This document shows, one piece after another, positions 37,801-45,040 of a stretch of DNA of 52,733 nt (positions within the stretch are counted from its first letter, which is position 1; each line of letters begins with the position of its first letter). This stretch comes from Sphingopyxis sp. GTDB lineage: Bacteria > Pseudomonadota > Alphaproteobacteria > Sphingomonadales > Sphingomonadaceae. Where the stretch lies: positions 1-52,733 of the forward strand of contig NZ_JAEMQX010000014.1 of assembly GCF_016463645.1 (NCBI RefSeq), read 5' to 3'. The notes beneath the pieces were generated by a model. It did no database searches. It worked only from the letters and a program-made list of their open reading frames with translations, and was not told where the DNA came from. A program made the position numbers and the translations under genes.

Positions 37801-37934
37801 TGGCGTTGCGCCGTGACGACGATTTCGCCGCCGAAAGCATCGCGTTCCACCTCATCCGCCGCGTCCTGCGCAAAGGCCGGTGTCGCCACCGACATTGCAA
37901 GGATCGACGTTCCGATCAGTGCCTTGAACTTCAT
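34896..37934 (-). CDS. large TonB-dependent outer membrane receptor
   Basis: 1012 residues with signal peptide MKFKALIGTSILAMSVATPA (cleavage after FAQ, 23). Plug: IVVTAQRQSERLQDVPIAVS, LPNVTFTKTNFTGASFTIRG, LERVEVLRGPQGTLFGRN. Within the plug, residues after IRGIG read DLCVGTTCDSATAIHLNGD, an insertion with two close cysteines. The barrel is long and ends in RYGIAAGVRF. Its start is preceded by GGGAGG. Convergent with the other receptor, divergent from folE. The transported substrate cannot be deduced; the loops carry several further Cys pairs. Confidence 0.93.
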   Translation of the reverse strand: MKFKALIGTSILAMSVATPAFAQDAADEVERDAFGGEIVVTAQRQSERLQDVPIAVSAFSTEALEAQQIKTPSDLQLTLPNVTFTKTNFTGASFTIRGIGDLCVGTTCDSATAIHLNGDPLFSTRLFETEFFDLERVEVLRGPQGTLFGRNATSGVVNVITAKPKLGTFEAAAEAEYGNYDSMKGKAMVNIPLGDTAGIRVAGIYLNRDGYTKNEFLDTRIDDRDLYSVRGSFRWEPTPDTTIDLLASYFREKDKRTRIQKQLCQRDPTGILGCLNSRLDNSPFNGNATFTAALTSKEFLAIRGIPNGTVTPTNPAGLDFSLGSLYGPDVYANTTIPNDSRTVNTAYTPSYFTSELTIQGQIEHNFGPVSLQVSGQYQKVKLDASQDYNSNVGDRSLYATGLATLAAAANGDFGPGLAAYFGPVADAIIPNGATGQLCTSLAEETGYGSFGGNKICSDQSLQFDRSNQYNSSWSVESILSSDLDGPFNFLVGGIYADYHLTENSYYVNAFPIDYLAGVLGAFSSANNPPASGGPLPPSFLATPFFRNNTDDLKIKSYGLFGEAYFEFNDRLKLTAGLRYNNDKKTVIARSTLAAFLAPHGGDGTVFDSPFVGTFDADPGTPGNQLFQERTVKFNKLTGRAVLDFKITDDNLLYASYSRGYKSGGINPPLQPIFEVPESFRPEQVDAFEIGSKNTFGGGALQLNLTAFYYKYKDLQLSKIVARTAVNDNVDADIYGFEAEGIVRPDPNLVINLGFSYLHSKVTSDTMTSNPRDFGGGREDAVIIKDITNAANCAVASTSGNVAGVNSFVNGVQTLINAGIVPGVQGGAGLRPTTAFPADGGIASTGAYSICAVMEAAAAGAFANLPAPVAGLSVNPAALGGVQYFSAGVPVNIKGNQLPQAPNYKFSAGVQYTARLGDGGMSLVPRVDVAYTGESYGSIFNGNVNRIKGYAQVNAQLQLNGPDDKWYVKGFIQNVFDANSVTGLYITDQSSGNYTNIFTLEPRRYGIAAGVRF

Positions 37935-38372
37935 CTACAGCCTCCCTTTTTCGATCCCGCGCAGTGCGGGGCCGCCCAAATTCAATTTGTGGTAAGGGGA
38001 GGGGAAACGACCAGACATGGCAAAGGGCGCCGGGCCGCCATGGCCGAGCACCCATCTGTGTCCCACTTGCCAGCTGTGCTGGTCATCGTCCTCTCCCACC
38101 GGCGTCGGGGAAAACGCTCGGTCTCTCCGGATCACGACCCGCTTGGGCGGGTTCTGTAATGCAAGGCGAAGGTGCGCCGAGTTGACGAAAGCGTCAAGTC
38201 ACTTGTTCGGCCCGAAAAAGGACGCGAAACCGCGCCTCTCCGAACAGGTAAAAAGCCAAGATTCCGCAACGTAAACTTGCATGGCTCGCATAAATTCTTC
38301 TTGTCCGGGCCTTGCTTATCGGCTCCGGGACGTCGAAATGTGCGACATGATGGCAACAGTGAAAGCGCGGCG
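37935..38372. other. divergent intergenic region, TonB receptor / folE
   Basis: 438 bp without a supported gene. It contains an inverted repeat TTGACG-AAAG-CGTCAA (38182-38197), the motif CCGCAACGTAAACT (38264-38277) shared with the region before the receptor at 32175, and a nine-codon open frame (38347-38376) whose stop overlaps the folE ATG. Some frames remain open across it but show no recognisable protein. Confidence 0.5.
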
Positions 38373-38975
38373 ATGAGCGACAGCAAGACCGAATTGGGCC
38401 CCGACGGCAAGGTGATCGTGCCCGACCATGTCGCCGACGCCGTGCGCACGCTGATCGAGTGGGCGGGGGACGATCCGACGCGCGAAGGCCTGCTCGACAC
38501 GCCGCGCCGCGTCGCGCGCGCGTGGAAGGAATATTGCCAGGGCTATGGCGAGGATCCGTCGGTCCATCTGTCGCGCACCTTTCAGGAGGTCGGCGGCTAT
38601 GACGAGATCGTCCTGCTGCGCGACATCCCGTTCCAGTCGCACTGCGAACATCATATGGCGCCGATCACCGGCAAGGCGTCGATCGCCTATCTGCCGCGCG
38701 ACCGCGTCGTCGGCATTTCGAAGCTCGCGCGCGTGCTCAACGGCTATTCGCGGCGGCTGCAGGTGCAGGAGCGTCTCACGGCCGAAGTCGCGAAATGCAT
38801 CTGGGACAATCTCCACCCGCATGGCGTCGCGGTGGTGATCGACGCGCAGCACGGCTGCATGACCGGGCGCGGCGTGCGCACCCCCGGCGTCGGCATGGTG
38901 ACGAGCCGCCTGCTCGGCTGCTTCCTCGACGACGAACGCAGCCGCAAGGAAGTGCTCGCGCTGATGGGGTATTGA
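38373..38975 (+). CDS. folE: GTP cyclohydrolase I (type IA)
   Basis: Makes 7,8-dihydroneopterin triphosphate from GTP, the first step to tetrahydrofolate and a branch to queuosine precursors. 200 residues, the normal size. Zinc ligands are visible in SHCEHHMAP (Cys91, His94) and HGCMTGRG; DTPRRVARAWKEY, PFQSHCEHH and VGISKLARVLN are family signatures. The frame is open upstream to 38172, but the start at 38373 (MSDSKTELGP) gives the standard N-terminus. Convergent with the PKHD hydroxylase. Confidence 0.96.
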   Translation: MSDSKTELGPDGKVIVPDHVADAVRTLIEWAGDDPTREGLLDTPRRVARAWKEYCQGYGEDPSVHLSRTFQEVGGYDEIVLLRDIPFQSHCEHHMAPITGKASIAYLPRDRVVGISKLARVLNGYSRRLQVQERLTAEVAKCIWDNLHPHGVAVVIDAQHGCMTGRGVRTPGVGMVTSRLLGCFLDDERSRKEVLALMGY

Positions 38976-38990
38976 CGGGACGGCGGGCGC

Positions 38991-39647
38991 CTAGCGCCGC
39001 CACATCCTGAGCAGCTGATACTGGACCGCCTGCAGCCGCGTGAAATTCGCGGGCTCCATCTTGCCGCCCTCGATCGCCGCGACCTCGTTGAGTTCGTACA
39101 TCAGGCCCCGCTGCTGGACGTCGGGGATCAGACTCTGGATGAAGGTGATCGCGACCAGCCGCTCGCCGCGCGTCACCGGCTCGACCTCGTGCAGCGTGTG
39201 CGAGGGATAGACGACCGCGACCCCCGGCGCCTCCTTGAAGCGCAGATCGGCGTTCCCGAGCTGCACATGCAGTGCGCCGCCGTCATAATCGGCCGGGTCG
39301 TTCAGGAAGACCGTGCAACTGACGTCGGTGCGCAGCTGGCCGTCGGGCAGCGGGATATAGGCCGCGTCGGGGTGCAGCCCGTAATGCATGCCCGGCGTGT
39401 AGCGCGTCAGCAGCGGCGGCGCGATGCGCGCGGGGAACGAGAATTCCATGAATTCGGGGTTCTGGACCATCGCGTCGAGCAGGATTTTCGACGATCGCTC
39501 ATAGGCCCCCGCATCGTGAAGCTGGAGGTTGTTCTTCACTTTCGAATGCGGATTGCTGATCTTGCCGTCGACGAACTTGCCGCCGGCGGCAATCTCGCGC
39601 AGCGCGCGCACCGCATCGTCGTCGAGCAACTGGACTAGCTTGAACAT
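38991..39647 (-). CDS. PKHD-type Fe(II)/2-oxoglutarate-dependent hydroxylase
   Basis: 218 residues. The iron-binding triad reads His92-x-Asp94 (GLHPDAAY) and His153 (TLHEVEPVTRGERL), with Arg163 expected to bind 2-oxoglutarate. Family members (YbiX/PiuC type) are often near iron or TonB uptake genes; here two TonB receptors lie within 7 kb but not adjacent. Its start overlaps the end of the upstream sulfotransferase-like gene by 13 bases, so the two are one operon and probably one pathway. Natural substrate unknown. Confidence 0.9.
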   Translation of the reverse strand: MFKLVQLLDDDAVRALREIAAGGKFVDGKISNPHSKVKNNLQLHDAGAYERSSKILLDAMVQNPEFMEFSFPARIAPPLLTRYTPGMHYGLHPDAAYIPLPDGQLRTDVSCTVFLNDPADYDGGALHVQLGNADLRFKEAPGVAVVYPSHTLHEVEPVTRGERLVAITFIQSLIPDVQQRGLMYELNEVAAIEGGKMEPANFTRLQAVQYQLLRMWRR

Positions 39648-40693
39648 CGCATTTCCCGGTCGCCGTGGATCGGCAGGTCGCCAAGGCTTGTATAGCGTGC
39701 GGCCAGCGCTTCAACCCATGCGATCGCGTCGGCGATGGCGGGCGCATGCTTCGCCGCCGCCCCGGCCTGCAACTCGCGGCGCAGGCCGGGGCTGTAGCCA
39801 TGTTCGGGCGCCTTCGAATATTGGCGCATGATCGGTCCGGCGAGCGCGGCGTCGATCCGCGCACCATCGGCCGGCAATCCGAAATGCGCGGCCTGCGCCG
39901 CGAGCGCGCGCGCCGGGTCGGCCAGCATCGCCTCGAAATCGATCCACAGATGGCGCGGATCGCGCGGTGGCAGCGTCTGCTGTGCCGCCGCCATCTCGCA
40001 AAGCCAGCTCATCGCGACGCGCGTGACGGGAGGCAACTGCCACAATGCATGCGGAAAATCGGGAAGCATCGCTGCGAGCCGCGCGATGCGTGCGGGCGCC
40101 TGCGCCTGCGTTTCGGCCATCGACGCCTCGCCCGCGAGGATCGTTTCGAGATAGCGGGGCAACGGAACATGGAGAAAGAGCGCGCGGCCATCCGCGCCCG
40201 TCAGGTCGCCCGCGATCGCGGTGATCACGCTCGATGCCTTGACCGTTGCGCGCTGGCCTGGCGCGAAGCCGCGGCCGAGCCAGCCGAGCGTCTGCGCAAG
40301 GCGCGTGCGGTACAGGTCGGGCGACCAGACCGACTCCGGCCGGTCGATCCGCTCGGCGACCTGCGCCAGCGTGCGCAGCAGCATCGGCTCGCGCAGCGGC
40401 AGTGCGCCGCTCACCTCGGCAAGCAGGCGCGATACCAGCGTCGATCCGACATGGCCGATGTGGAAGATGAAATCGGGCCGCGGCGCCCCGGGCCCAGGGG
40501 CGGGCAGGGCATCCCACCCCATCCACTCGCGTCCGATGCGGTCGGTGAGCAGCCGCTGGTCGAGAAAGCTTGCGGCGCGATAATCGGCCTCGCCCAGCAG
40601 CGCGATCAGGACCCGGTCGTTCGACAGGTCGGCCATATGGGGCAACAGGCTCGCATCGGCGGCGAAGCGGCGCTGGAAAGGATCGTCGGCCAT
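39635..40693 (-). CDS. sulfotransferase-like protein
   Basis: 352 residues starting MADDPFQRRFAADASL. Residues 74-90 (DFIFHIGHVGSTLVSRL) have the form of the 5'-phosphosulfate-binding loop of PAPS sulfotransferases, with the family's usual REP about 15 residues later (ALPLREPMLLR). The C-terminal part contains HLWIDFEAMLADPARAL and a closing region like those of bacterial sulfotransferase domains (KAPEHGYSPGLRRE). The frame is open far upstream, but the ATG at 40693 begins the recognisable protein. It overlaps the PKHD hydroxylase. Acceptor unknown; the 3'-phosphate-binding part was not identified with certainty. Confidence 0.65.
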   Translation of the reverse strand: MADDPFQRRFAADASLLPHMADLSNDRVLIALLGEADYRAASFLDQRLLTDRIGREWMGWDALPAPGPGAPRPDFIFHIGHVGSTLVSRLLAEVSGALPLREPMLLRTLAQVAERIDRPESVWSPDLYRTRLAQTLGWLGRGFAPGQRATVKASSVITAIAGDLTGADGRALFLHVPLPRYLETILAGEASMAETQAQAPARIARLAAMLPDFPHALWQLPPVTRVAMSWLCEMAAAQQTLPPRDPRHLWIDFEAMLADPARALAAQAAHFGLPADGARIDAALAGPIMRQYSKAPEHGYSPGLRRELQAGAAAKHAPAIADAIAWVEALAARYTSLGDLPIHGDREMRCSS

Positions 40694-40746
40694 CGCCTGC
40701 CGCCATAGGAAAGGTGCGGCGGGTTGGCCAGACGGAAGAGGCGCCC

Positions 40747-42075
40747 TCAGCTTATGGTCAGCGTATAGCTCACCCGGTAATCGCTGGCATCGCCATCGAG
40801 CATCTTCGTGAACGTCCCCGGCGCATCGCCGATATCGATCGTCCCGATATTGTCGCTCCCGCCGATATCGTCGAACTCGCGGAGCTGGAAACTCACCGGC
40901 TGATCGAACTCGAAGCTTTCCGGCACGACCCAGCTTTCGCCCTTCCTGATCGAATGGATTTCGCTCTTCCCTTCGGGAAAACGCTGGCCGGTGTTGAAAC
41001 GCAGGAACAACTGGTCGGGCAGGCCGAGCCCCAGCCGCCCGGTCAGCTTGACGCATTCGACGCGAACGTTCGACAGCACGAACCTGCGCGCGGGCGAAGC
41101 CGCCGGAACCGGCGTGGGGATCTTGGCGGCCGTCGCGACGGCCGCGGTCGGCCTTGCGGGCCTCTTCAGCAACCGGCCGATATTGTCGCTCGCCTCGCTC
41201 GCAAACTTGCCGGAGGGAAATTCGGCCAGATAGGCGCTGAACGCGCGAACGCTGTTTTCGGCGACGGCGCCCTTCCACAGGATATCCTCGATCGCGCTGC
41301 GGTCGCCCGCAGCGGCCGCCGGCGCGGCTCGCGGGACGAGGTAGACCGGCGTCCCCGTGATGCTCGCGCTGACGAAGGGCCGCTGGCTGCCGCCCGTCGC
41401 CTTCAGCACATCGTCGCGGATCAACCCGCCGAGCAGTTGTACCGGCGTGTCGGGCTGCGGCAGGCGTTTGGCGAGCGAGGTCGCGAAGGGCGAATTGCCG
41501 CTCGTTCCGTCAGCGGCCGTCTGCCCGGGTGCGGCGGCGAAGATGACGAGTACATCGTCGGCTTCGACCCCCGCGAGGCCGTTTTCGACCGCGCGTGTCC
41601 CCGACCGCCACGATCGCCCGAACGGATTGTTGCGGCACGAATCGAGCACGACCATGCGAATCTGCGCGCCCGACACCGCCTCCATCATCCGGTCGAGGTT
41701 GATCGCCTCATACGGCAGGTCGAGGTCGGATTTCAGCTGGGCGTCGGTCGGGATCAGCCAGTTCTTGCCCTGCGCCTCGATCCCGTGCCCGGCATAATAG
41801 ACCATCGCAACCTCGGCGCCGTCGGCCTTCGCGCGGAAATCGCGCATCGCCTTCTGGAAATCGTTGACCGCCAGATCGGCGGCGACGGTGACGTCGTCGA
41901 ACCCCGCCGCCTTCGCCGACGCCGCGATGATCCTGATGTCGTTGCCGGGGTTCACCAGGCGGGTCGTGTTCGCATAGTCGCCGTTGCCGATGACGAGTGC
42001 GACCTTGCGCGCTTCGGCTATCGACGGCGCGAAGAAGAGGATGGTGGTGAGGGCGACAAGCCAGAGTCGTATCAT
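40747..42075 (-). CDS. caspase-family (C14) protease, secreted
   Basis: 442 residues. A signal peptide (MIRLWLVALTTILFFAPSIA, cleavage after AEA) is followed by a caspase p20-like domain: KVALVIGNGDY, catalytic His97 in YYAGHGIEAQG and catalytic Cys147 in VVLDSCRNNPF. Both members of the dyad are intact. A linker with EDILWKGAV and FSAYLAEFPSGKFA (a helical repeat-like segment, about 275-305) leads to a C-terminal beta-rich domain of about 110 residues ending YRVSYTLTIS. Bacterial caspase homologues (orthocaspases) often couple such domains to sensors. Eighteen bases downstream of the methyltransferase gene. Confidence 0.88.
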   Translation of the reverse strand: MIRLWLVALTTILFFAPSIAEARKVALVIGNGDYANTTRLVNPGNDIRIIAASAKAAGFDDVTVAADLAVNDFQKAMRDFRAKADGAEVAMVYYAGHGIEAQGKNWLIPTDAQLKSDLDLPYEAINLDRMMEAVSGAQIRMVVLDSCRNNPFGRSWRSGTRAVENGLAGVEADDVLVIFAAAPGQTAADGTSGNSPFATSLAKRLPQPDTPVQLLGGLIRDDVLKATGGSQRPFVSASITGTPVYLVPRAAPAAAAGDRSAIEDILWKGAVAENSVRAFSAYLAEFPSGKFASEASDNIGRLLKRPARPTAAVATAAKIPTPVPAASPARRFVLSNVRVECVKLTGRLGLGLPDQLFLRFNTGQRFPEGKSEIHSIRKGESWVVPESFEFDQPVSFQLREFDDIGGSDNIGTIDIGDAPGTFTKMLDGDASDYRVSYTLTIS

Positions 42076-42093
42076 CTCGATATCCTCTCTTCG

Positions 42094-42717
42094 TCAGGCG
42101 GGACGCGCGGTTCCATATTCGTACCAGCCGAACGGGCGCGGGGTCTTCGGGATGTAGGCGGCGGCCTGCCGGTCGACGGCGAAGCCCGCGCTTTCATAGG
42201 CATCGCCGATCGGGCGTGTGAGGTGGCAATTGCCGCCGATCCGCTTCCAGACCGGCTCGATCCGCCGCTGCCATTTCGCGACGCCGGCATCGGGCGCGGC
42301 GCCATGCTCCAGAAACAGCGCGGTTCCGCCGGGCTTCAGCACGCGGCGGATTTCGGCGAGCACCGCCGCCTGCTCGTCCACCGAACAGAGGGTGAAGGTC
42401 GTGACCACCGTGTCGAACGATGCGCTCCCGAACGGCATCGCCTCGCCGATCCCGCCGCGGATATCGGCGTCGATCCCGCGCGCCGCTGCCGCCGCGCGGC
42501 TCATCGTCAGCAGTTCGGGCGACGGATCGAGCCCGCTGAAGCTCTCGATCTGCCCCGGACGGTAAAATTCCATGTTGATCCCCCCGCCGCAGCCGAGCTC
42601 GAGGACATCGCCGCGCGCATGCGGCACGACCTTGCTGCGCAGTTTCATGATCTGCCCCTGCGAACAGGCGCATTTGATCAGCCGCGGCACCCCGTGACGT
42701 TCCCACCAGCTCGCCAT
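42094..42717 (-). CDS. class I SAM-dependent methyltransferase
   Basis: 207 residues. The SAM-binding glycine motif is VLELGCGGGINMEFY (about 38-52), with the acidic residue in SGLDPSPELL, motif II in FDTVVTTFTLCSV, and the post-motif RRVLKPGGTALFLEHG. This is the Methyltransf_11 pattern of small-molecule and lipid methyltransferases; the C-terminal CHLTRPIGDAYESAGF resembles proteins annotated as phosphatidylethanolamine or quinone methyltransferases. It is immediately upstream of the caspase gene in the same direction and divergent from trxB, so it may share a transcript with the protease. Substrate unknown. Confidence 0.85.
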   Translation of the reverse strand: MASWWERHGVPRLIKCACSQGQIMKLRSKVVPHARGDVLELGCGGGINMEFYRPGQIESFSGLDPSPELLTMSRAAAAARGIDADIRGGIGEAMPFGSASFDTVVTTFTLCSVDEQAAVLAEIRRVLKPGGTALFLEHGAAPDAGVAKWQRRIEPVWKRIGGNCHLTRPIGDAYESAGFAVDRQAAAYIPKTPRPFGWYEYGTARPA

Positions 42718-42810
42718 TCGCCTGTCTCCCCTTGGCGCGGAAGGTGACCCTTGCTAGCGCAGTTGGCAACACCCATCTGTGCCTGCCCGCACAGCCAACG
42801 AAAGATCGTC

Positions 42811-43776
42811 ATGCCCAGCGTTCATCATACCAAGATGCTCATCCTCGGTTCCGGCCCGGCGGGCCTGTCTGCCGCCATCTACGCCGCACGCGCCGGCATG
42901 ATGCCGATCGTCGTGCAGGGGCTGCAGCCCGGCGGCCAGTTGACGATCACCACCGACGTCGAAAATTATCCGGGCTTCGCCGAGGTCGTGCAGGGCCCCT
43001 GGCTGATGGAACAGATGACCGCACAGGCGATGCACGTCGGCACCAGCATGATCTGGGACACGATCGTCGACGTCGACCTGTCGCGCCGCCCGTTCAGGCT
43101 GACCGGCGACGGCGGCGACGTCTACATGGCCGAAACGCTCGTCATCGCGACGGGCGCGCAGGCCAAATGGCTCGGCGTCCCGGGCGAACAGGAACTGGGC
43201 GGGAAGGGCGTTTCGGCGTGTGCGACCTGCGACGGTTTCTTCTATCGCGGCAAGAAGGTCGTCGTGATCGGCGGCGGCAACACCGCGGTCGAGGAGGCGC
43301 TGTATCTCACCAACCACAGCGACGATGTCACGCTCATCCACCGCCGCGACAGCCTGCGCGCCGAAAAGATCCTGCAGGACCGGCTGATGGTCAATCCGAA
43401 GATCAAGGTGCTGTGGAACAAGCGCGTCGAGCGTTTCGTCGCGGGCGAGGGGCTGACCGGCCTCGTCGGCGTCGACCTGATCGACACCGTGACGGGCGAG
43501 GCGAGCCACGAGCCGACCGACGGCGGCTTCGTCGCGATCGGTCACAGCCCCGCGACCGGGCTGTTCAGGGGCAAGCTGCCGCTCGACGATGATGGCTATC
43601 TGCAGATCACGCCGGGCACCTCGCTGACCGCGATCCCCGGCGTGTTCGCCGCGGGCGACGTGACCGACAAGATCTATCGCCAGGCGGTGACCGCGGCGGG
43701 CATGGGCTGCATGGCCGCGCTCGACGCCGAACGCTTCCTCGCCGAGGCCGAATATCACGCGATGGCGACCGCCTGA
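42811..43776 (+). CDS. trxB: thioredoxin-disulfide reductase
   Basis: FAD/NADPH enzyme that keeps thioredoxin reduced. 321 residues. FAD motif ILGSGPAGLSAA (11-22), redox-active CATC at 137-140 (SACATCDGFF), NADPH motif VVIGGGNTAVEEA and the closing GVFAAGDVTDKIYRQ. The frame is open 60 bases upstream, but MPSVHHTKML at 42811 is the usual N-terminus. Single gene, divergent from the methyltransferase. Confidence 0.96.
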   Translation: MPSVHHTKMLILGSGPAGLSAAIYAARAGMMPIVVQGLQPGGQLTITTDVENYPGFAEVVQGPWLMEQMTAQAMHVGTSMIWDTIVDVDLSRRPFRLTGDGGDVYMAETLVIATGAQAKWLGVPGEQELGGKGVSACATCDGFFYRGKKVVVIGGGNTAVEEALYLTNHSDDVTLIHRRDSLRAEKILQDRLMVNPKIKVLWNKRVERFVAGEGLTGLVGVDLIDTVTGEASHEPTDGGFVAIGHSPATGLFRGKLPLDDDGYLQITPGTSLTAIPGVFAAGDVTDKIYRQAVTAAGMGCMAALDAERFLAEAEYHAMATA

Positions 43777-43827
43777 GCAGGCGGTAGCCGGTTACGACCG
43801 GTAGTTGCCGTCGGCCCGTCAAGAAGA

Positions 43828-43900
43828 TTCGCGCAGAGGACGCTGAGACCGCAGAGAGTTTTACGCCTATTCTCTGTGTGCTCAGCGTCCTCTGCGCGAA
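43828..43900. repeat. palindromic repeat element without a gene
   Basis: TTCGCGCAGAGGACGCTGAG (43828-43847) recurs as its exact reverse complement at 43881-43900. The next eleven bases inward are also partly complementary, so a stem of about 31 bp with a short loop can form. The arm aligns closely with the 29-bp arm of the GxxExxY unit at 48860 (both start TTC, then GCRGAG/ACGC/GAGAC units). It lies 52 bp after trxB; no gene is inside. Confidence 0.85.
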
Positions 43901-43946
43901 ACATTGATGGGGTTGGTTCTTGATCGGTTGTTGTCACCTTTACCCT

Positions 43947-44039
43947 CGTCACCCCGGACTTGATCCGGGGTCCCGCTTGAAATCGAAACCTGCTCTTCCG
44001 CCATAAGAAGCGGGATCCCGGGTCAAGCCCGGGATGACG
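43947..44039. repeat. REP-like palindromic element
   Basis: Arms of 32 bp at 43947-43978 and 44008-44039 are inverted copies with four transition mismatches. Each arm is itself a small palindrome (CCCCGGACTTGATCCGGGG; CCCGGGTCAAGCCCGGG). Such 'cttgatccggg' elements are, to my knowledge, widespread in intergenic regions of alphaproteobacteria. It sits between trxB and the ribosomal operon. Together with the element at 43828 and the rplI terminator it fills this 388-bp gene-free stretch. Confidence 0.85.
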
Positions 44040-44103
44040 AAGCGCGGTGGCTTGCCGTCCGCTTCCCACCCCGAAGCCGACATCGGCCACATGATCCGCA
44101 AGG

Positions 44104-44139
44104 AAAAAGGCTCCGGAACCCGAGGTTCCGGAGCCTTTT
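44104..44139 (-). terminator. intrinsic terminator of rpsF-rpsR-rplI
   Basis: GGCTCCGGAACC (44109-44120) pairs perfectly with GGTTCCGGAGCC (44124-44135) across CGA. The minus strand continues with TTTTT (complement of 44104-44108). It is 26 bp past the rplI stop. Confidence 0.93.
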
Positions 44140-44164
44140 CTGTCTCTCGAAAGAGGCGAAGCGC

Positions 44165-44791
44165 TTAAGCTTCTTCGGCTTCGTCCGCAGCCGGAGCCTC
44201 GACCGGCAGGTCCGAAGGCGGCGTCGCGTCTTCGAACTCGTCCTCGCTGTCGGGTTCCAGCGCCGAAGCGACGGCTTCGGCCTGTTCTTCCTCGAACATC
44301 GCGGCGATGACGTCGATGCCCTGCTTCTGCATTTCGGCTTCGTCGGGCGAACGCGCGACGTTGACGCCGACGGTCACGGCGACTTCGGGGTGCAGCTTGA
44401 CCTTGACGTCGACGAGGCCGAGCGACTTGATCGGACGCTCGAGTTCGACCATCGACTTGGTCACGCCGACGACGCCGTCTTCGGCGAGCGCGTCGACGAT
44501 GTCGCGGACCGAAACCGAACCGTAAAGCTGGCCGGTGTTCGACGCCTGACGGATCAGGACGACCTGCTTGCCGTCGATGTCCTTGGCGCGGCCTTCGGCG
44601 TCGGTGCGACGCTCGGCGTTGTCGGCCTCGATCTTCGAGCGGTTGGCTTCGAACAGCTTGCGGTTCGCGTCGTTCGCACGAAGCGCCTTGTTGTTCGGCA
44701 ACAGATAGTTACGGGCAAAGCCGTTCTTGACGGTGACGACGTCGCCGATACCGCCCAGTTTCTCGATACGTTCGAGCAGGATGATTTCCAT
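44165..44791 (-). CDS. rplI: 50S ribosomal protein L9
   Basis: 208 residues. The N-terminal rRNA-binding domain (MEIILLERIEKLGGIGDVVT, then NGFARNYLLPNNKAL) and the C-terminal domain (LYGSVSVRDIVDAL, HPEVAVTVGVNVARS) are complete within about 150 residues. A further tail of about 55 residues rich in Glu, Asp and Ala follows, making the protein longer than the E. coli form (about 149). Last gene of the rpsF-rpsR-rplI operon, 13 bp after rpsR. Confidence 0.97.
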   Translation of the reverse strand: MEIILLERIEKLGGIGDVVTVKNGFARNYLLPNNKALRANDANRKLFEANRSKIEADNAERRTDAEGRAKDIDGKQVVLIRQASNTGQLYGSVSVRDIVDALAEDGVVGVTKSMVELERPIKSLGLVDVKVKLHPEVAVTVGVNVARSPDEAEMQKQGIDVIAAMFEEEQAEAVASALEPDSEDEFEDATPPSDLPVEAPAADEAEEA

Positions 44792-44804
44792 CGGTCCGCC
44801 CTCC

Positions 44805-45029
44805 TTACTTCACGATGTAGGGGAGCAGGCCGATGTGGCGCGAGCGCTTGATCGCCTTCGCCAGCTCGCGCTGCTTCTTGGTGGACACCGCGGTGATCCG
44901 CGACGGGACGATCTTGCCGCGCTCCGACAGGTAGCCCTGGAGCAGGCGGACGTCCTTGTAATCGATGACCGGTGCGTCCTTCGCGCTGAAGGGGCAGGTC
45001 TTGCGGCGGCGGAAAAAGGGTCGTGCCAT
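44805..45029 (-). CDS. rpsR: 30S ribosomal protein S18
   Basis: 74 residues, full length. [39 protein letters not shown] and the closing [13 protein letters not shown] are diagnostic. Binds the 30S platform together with S6, encoded just upstream (11-bp gap). Confidence 0.98.
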   Translation of the reverse strand: MARPFFRRRKTCPFSAKDAPVIDYKDVRLLQGYLSERGKIVPSRITAVSTKKQRELAKAIKRSRHIGLLPYIVK

Positions 45030-45040
45030 TGTGCTGTTCC

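Noticed and set aside
38182..38197. TTGACG-AAAG-CGTCAA as an FNR box
   Set aside because: Half-sites are spaced two bases too far apart compared with TTGAT-N4-ATCAA.
43828..43900. Simple trxB terminator
   Set aside because: The palindrome lacks a U-run, is much longer than needed, and matches the GxxExxY arm family.
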